Assembly (NCBI GenBank): GCA_002633005.1
Contig: NMRA01000970.1
Span: 1 to 20,066, forward strand
Direction of reading: 5' to 3'
DNA from: Phoronis australis
Lineage: Eukaryota; Phoronida; Phoronidae
DNA length: 20,066 nt
The position numbers and the translations under genes are program-made. Each line of letters begins with the position of its first letter. Position 1 is the first letter of the stretch. Under the pieces are notes generated by a model that did not search any database, was not told the origin of the DNA, and worked only from the letters and a program-made list of their open reading frames with translations. Positions 18,579 through 20,066 of the stretch are shown one piece after another.

Positions 18579-18596
18579 TGTTGCAAAATTGCAACA
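18579..18596. repeat. Hairpin TGTTGCA/TGCAACA, piggyBac subterminal?
   Basis: Perfect 7-bp arms with a 4-base loop (AAAT). The same arms, with loop TTAT, occur at 17159-17176, and both are preceded by CCCAT or CCCA. It lies about 130 bp inside the proposed piggyBac right end, where subterminal repeats are common in this superfamily. Confidence 0.5.
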
Positions 18597-18715
18597 TTCT
18601 ACAAAACGAGGTCATTGAGTGTATTTTTTTTAAATGTTACCCTCATCATCTAGTGACCTAACGTCAAGTGTTTTTGAGCTCAAACAAATTTTTATTACAT
18701 TTTGAACATCTGGGC

Positions 18716-18728
18716 CTTCTAGGGTTAA
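18716..18728 (-). mobile_element. Probable piggyBac right terminus
   Basis: On the minus strand this reads TTAACCCTAGAAG, that is, the TTAA target followed by CCCTAGAA, as in known piggyBac ends. It lies 440 bp beyond the transposase remnant, in the expected orientation. The matching left end was not found: a CCCTAGG at about 17226 lacks an adjoining TTAA. Confidence 0.55.
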
Positions 18729-18754
18729 CTTACAGTACAGCCACTGAATTATTA

Positions 18755-18930
18755 GACTCTCTCCGGTTTCTCTCCGGTCTAGCTACAGTGACCGTAACCG
18801 GAGACAGACCGGAGAGTGAGGCGTGAATCAACCGTGACAGCTGGCGTGAGCCTAAGTGCGACTGTACCCTGAGCTGACCATGAGTTAGGCGTGAACGATG
18901 GGCGAGCCAGCCGTGAGCCAGGCTTGAGTT
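18755..18930. repeat. Inverted repeat and GTGAGC-like minisatellite island
   Basis: CTCTCCGGTCT (18770-18780) and AGACCGGAGAG (18806-18816) form a perfect 11-bp inverted repeat around a 25-bp loop. A partial extra copy of the left arm lies just before it. From 18817 to 18930 short variants of GCGTGA or GTGAGC recur every 10-24 bp. The island is GC-rich relative to its surroundings. No coding or RNA assignment is possible. Confidence 0.55.
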
Positions 18931-19460
18931 TACCTGCATCACAGATGAAAATGTAATTTATTGAAATTATATCAGTAACTAGCAGTGATGTGTGTATTCT
19001 CATAGACTTTTGCTCACGTGGGGTTTAGTTTTTTTTTGAAATCGTCACGTTCAGTAAAAGATCAAAATTTACTTCTCAAATCTTAAGTCACTTCAGGAAA
19101 CAGACATGTGAACTCTACTTTTCACTTATATATAAGCATTTGTTTTTATATAAACCAATAAAGAATCTTCACACGCTTGTACATGGCGTAAATATTCAAT
19201 TGCCTTCACGATATGAAGAAGAATAGCATGTCAATTCTGAGCGTATTGATCACAAGTTCCGGCATCATGCGGAGAAAACGCCAGTGCTTTGCAAAAAGTT
19301 ACAGAGTGACACAATAATTCACAAGATGCGTAGGCTATTTTTGGGGCGAATTAACTAGTTTCATTGAGTCCACAGCCATGTAAAGACGACTCTGGACACA
19401 GGGTCGCGTATATTCGTATTTACTAACCGTGGTTACTGTACAGCACACATCACGAATTTT
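18931..19460. other. Unassigned non-coding stretch
   Basis: No gene is visible. An AATAAA at about 19158 follows TATATAA-rich sequence, without an upstream coding region on the plus strand. Confidence 0.4.
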
Positions 19461-19640
19461 TGGCCGACCGGTCGGAAATTGGTCGACGACCGGCCGTCGA
19501 CCGGTCGTCTAGCCGACCACCAGCCGACCAACAACGGTCGGCTAGGAGCTGTCGGCTTAGTCGCCTCTGTGGTCGGCATTTGGGTCGGCTAATTGGTCGC
19601 CTAGCGTAGACGACCAATTTGGATTAAGCGTGTTCTTGGT
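19461..19640. repeat. GGTCGG/CCGACC palindrome cluster
   Basis: At least nine CCGAC or GTCGG boxes lie in 180 bp. CCGACCGGTCGG (19464-19475) and CGACCGGTCG (19498-19507) are perfect palindromes. AGCCGACC (19522-19529) and GGTCGGCT (19536-19543) form an 8-bp stem with a 6-base loop. The left half favours CCGACC and the right half GGTCGG, so the block is a large imperfect inverted repeat. The element class is unknown. Confidence 0.7.
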
Positions 19641-19844
19641 CGGCAATTAGCATTTTATGACTTAGCGGGTGAACTTTTGACAAACAAACATTTAACTGTT
19701 CGCTGTTCGTTTACCAGTGGCAACTCCGGTCTTGACATCGGTTTATCAAATTTTGTTCAACTATTAAATGGAGGTAAAATCGAATCAACCTACAAATACG
19801 AATTGCGTAGCATTACACAAGCCGAATACCTTATGTTGAATTAA
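19605..19844 (+). CDS. Short open frame of unknown nature
   Basis: There are 79 sense codons between an in-frame TAG at 19602 and a TAA at 19842. It has no methionine until near the end, so it could only be an internal or terminal exon; AATTAG at 19645-19650 is a possible acceptor. Its composition is protein-like (LAFYDLAGELLTNK, YKYELRSITQAEY) but matches no family I recognise. Frames of this length occur by chance in AT-rich DNA. Confidence 0.2.
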   Translation, partial: RRRPIWIKRVLGRQLAFYDLAGELLTNKHLTVRCSFTSGNSGLDIGLSNFVQLLNGGKIESTYKYELRSITQAEYLMLN

Positions 19845-20066
19845 TGACGGCGTGGTAAAATCAAACGTTAAGTGATATAGCGGAAAAATAATTTCTAACT
19901 TTAGATATCAGACATTTTATGCAGTGCATTATGCATAAAAACAAGCACGAAATTTGAAATTTACAGCAAAATTGCATAAAAATCAGAATACAACACTGGA
20001 TATTTTACGACCTCACATGTTTTCATGCCGCGGATTGCTCAACAAGCAGCACGCATTTGCGCTCAT
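19845..20066. other. Unassigned AT-rich end of the window
   Basis: Nothing recognisable is seen. Direct TGCAT/ATGCAT-type motifs near 19920-19935 and ATTGCATAAAAA at about 19971 are short and isolated. Confidence 0.35.

Overview
The window is eukaryotic and almost certainly metazoan. It is AT-rich, has no operons or bacterial-style gene packing, and carries a WSC-domain exon with splice signals, a Penelope-like retroelement, an L1-type LINE and a piggyBac transposase remnant. Their combination with abundant dispersed and tandem repeats suggests an aquatic invertebrate. The species cannot be named from the sequence. No intact gene is visible. The only convincing host-gene piece is one exon on the minus strand, 3949-4233. 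Everything else that can be recognised is mobile-element debris or repetitive DNA.

Layout. 0.2-3.5 kb: a short dispersed repeat (family D, minus), a TTGCCC-rich cluster, a 1.4-kb element (family A) ending in an array of CTTAAG-centred palindromes about 20 bp apart, then a dispersed repeat (family B, minus). 3.9-4.2 kb: the WSC exon. 4.3-5.6 kb: a decayed palindrome array and two copies of a C-rich repeat (family C). 6.0-7.1 kb: a degenerate tandem repeat, monomer about 110-190 bp, with eight CCCTAGTGG-like boxes resembling the CTCF core. 7.2-10.4 kb: mostly unassigned, with a 63-bp tandem duplication, two perfect three-unit heat-shock elements and a weak minus-strand cluster of open frames. 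10.4-13.2 kb: second copies of B, D and A, the last with an extra duplicated array segment. 13.2-14.2 kb: minus-strand LINE reverse transcriptase fragment. 14.2-16.4 kb: plus-strand Penelope-like element (RT plus GIY-YIG) with several frameshifts and stops. 17.5-18.7 kb: piggyBac C-terminal half and its likely right end. 18.75-19.65 kb: two GC-richer islands of inverted repeats.

The genes here do not work together as a pathway. The window reads as intronic or intergenic DNA around a WSC-domain gene that has accumulated nested transposons. The strongest candidate for something undescribed is family A: three junctions fix one end at GTAAGGGC, the other end begins with a similar inverted sequence, and the body is an expanding array of perfect AAAACTTAAGTTTT palindromes. 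I found no evidence of a defence, biosynthetic or other multi-gene system.
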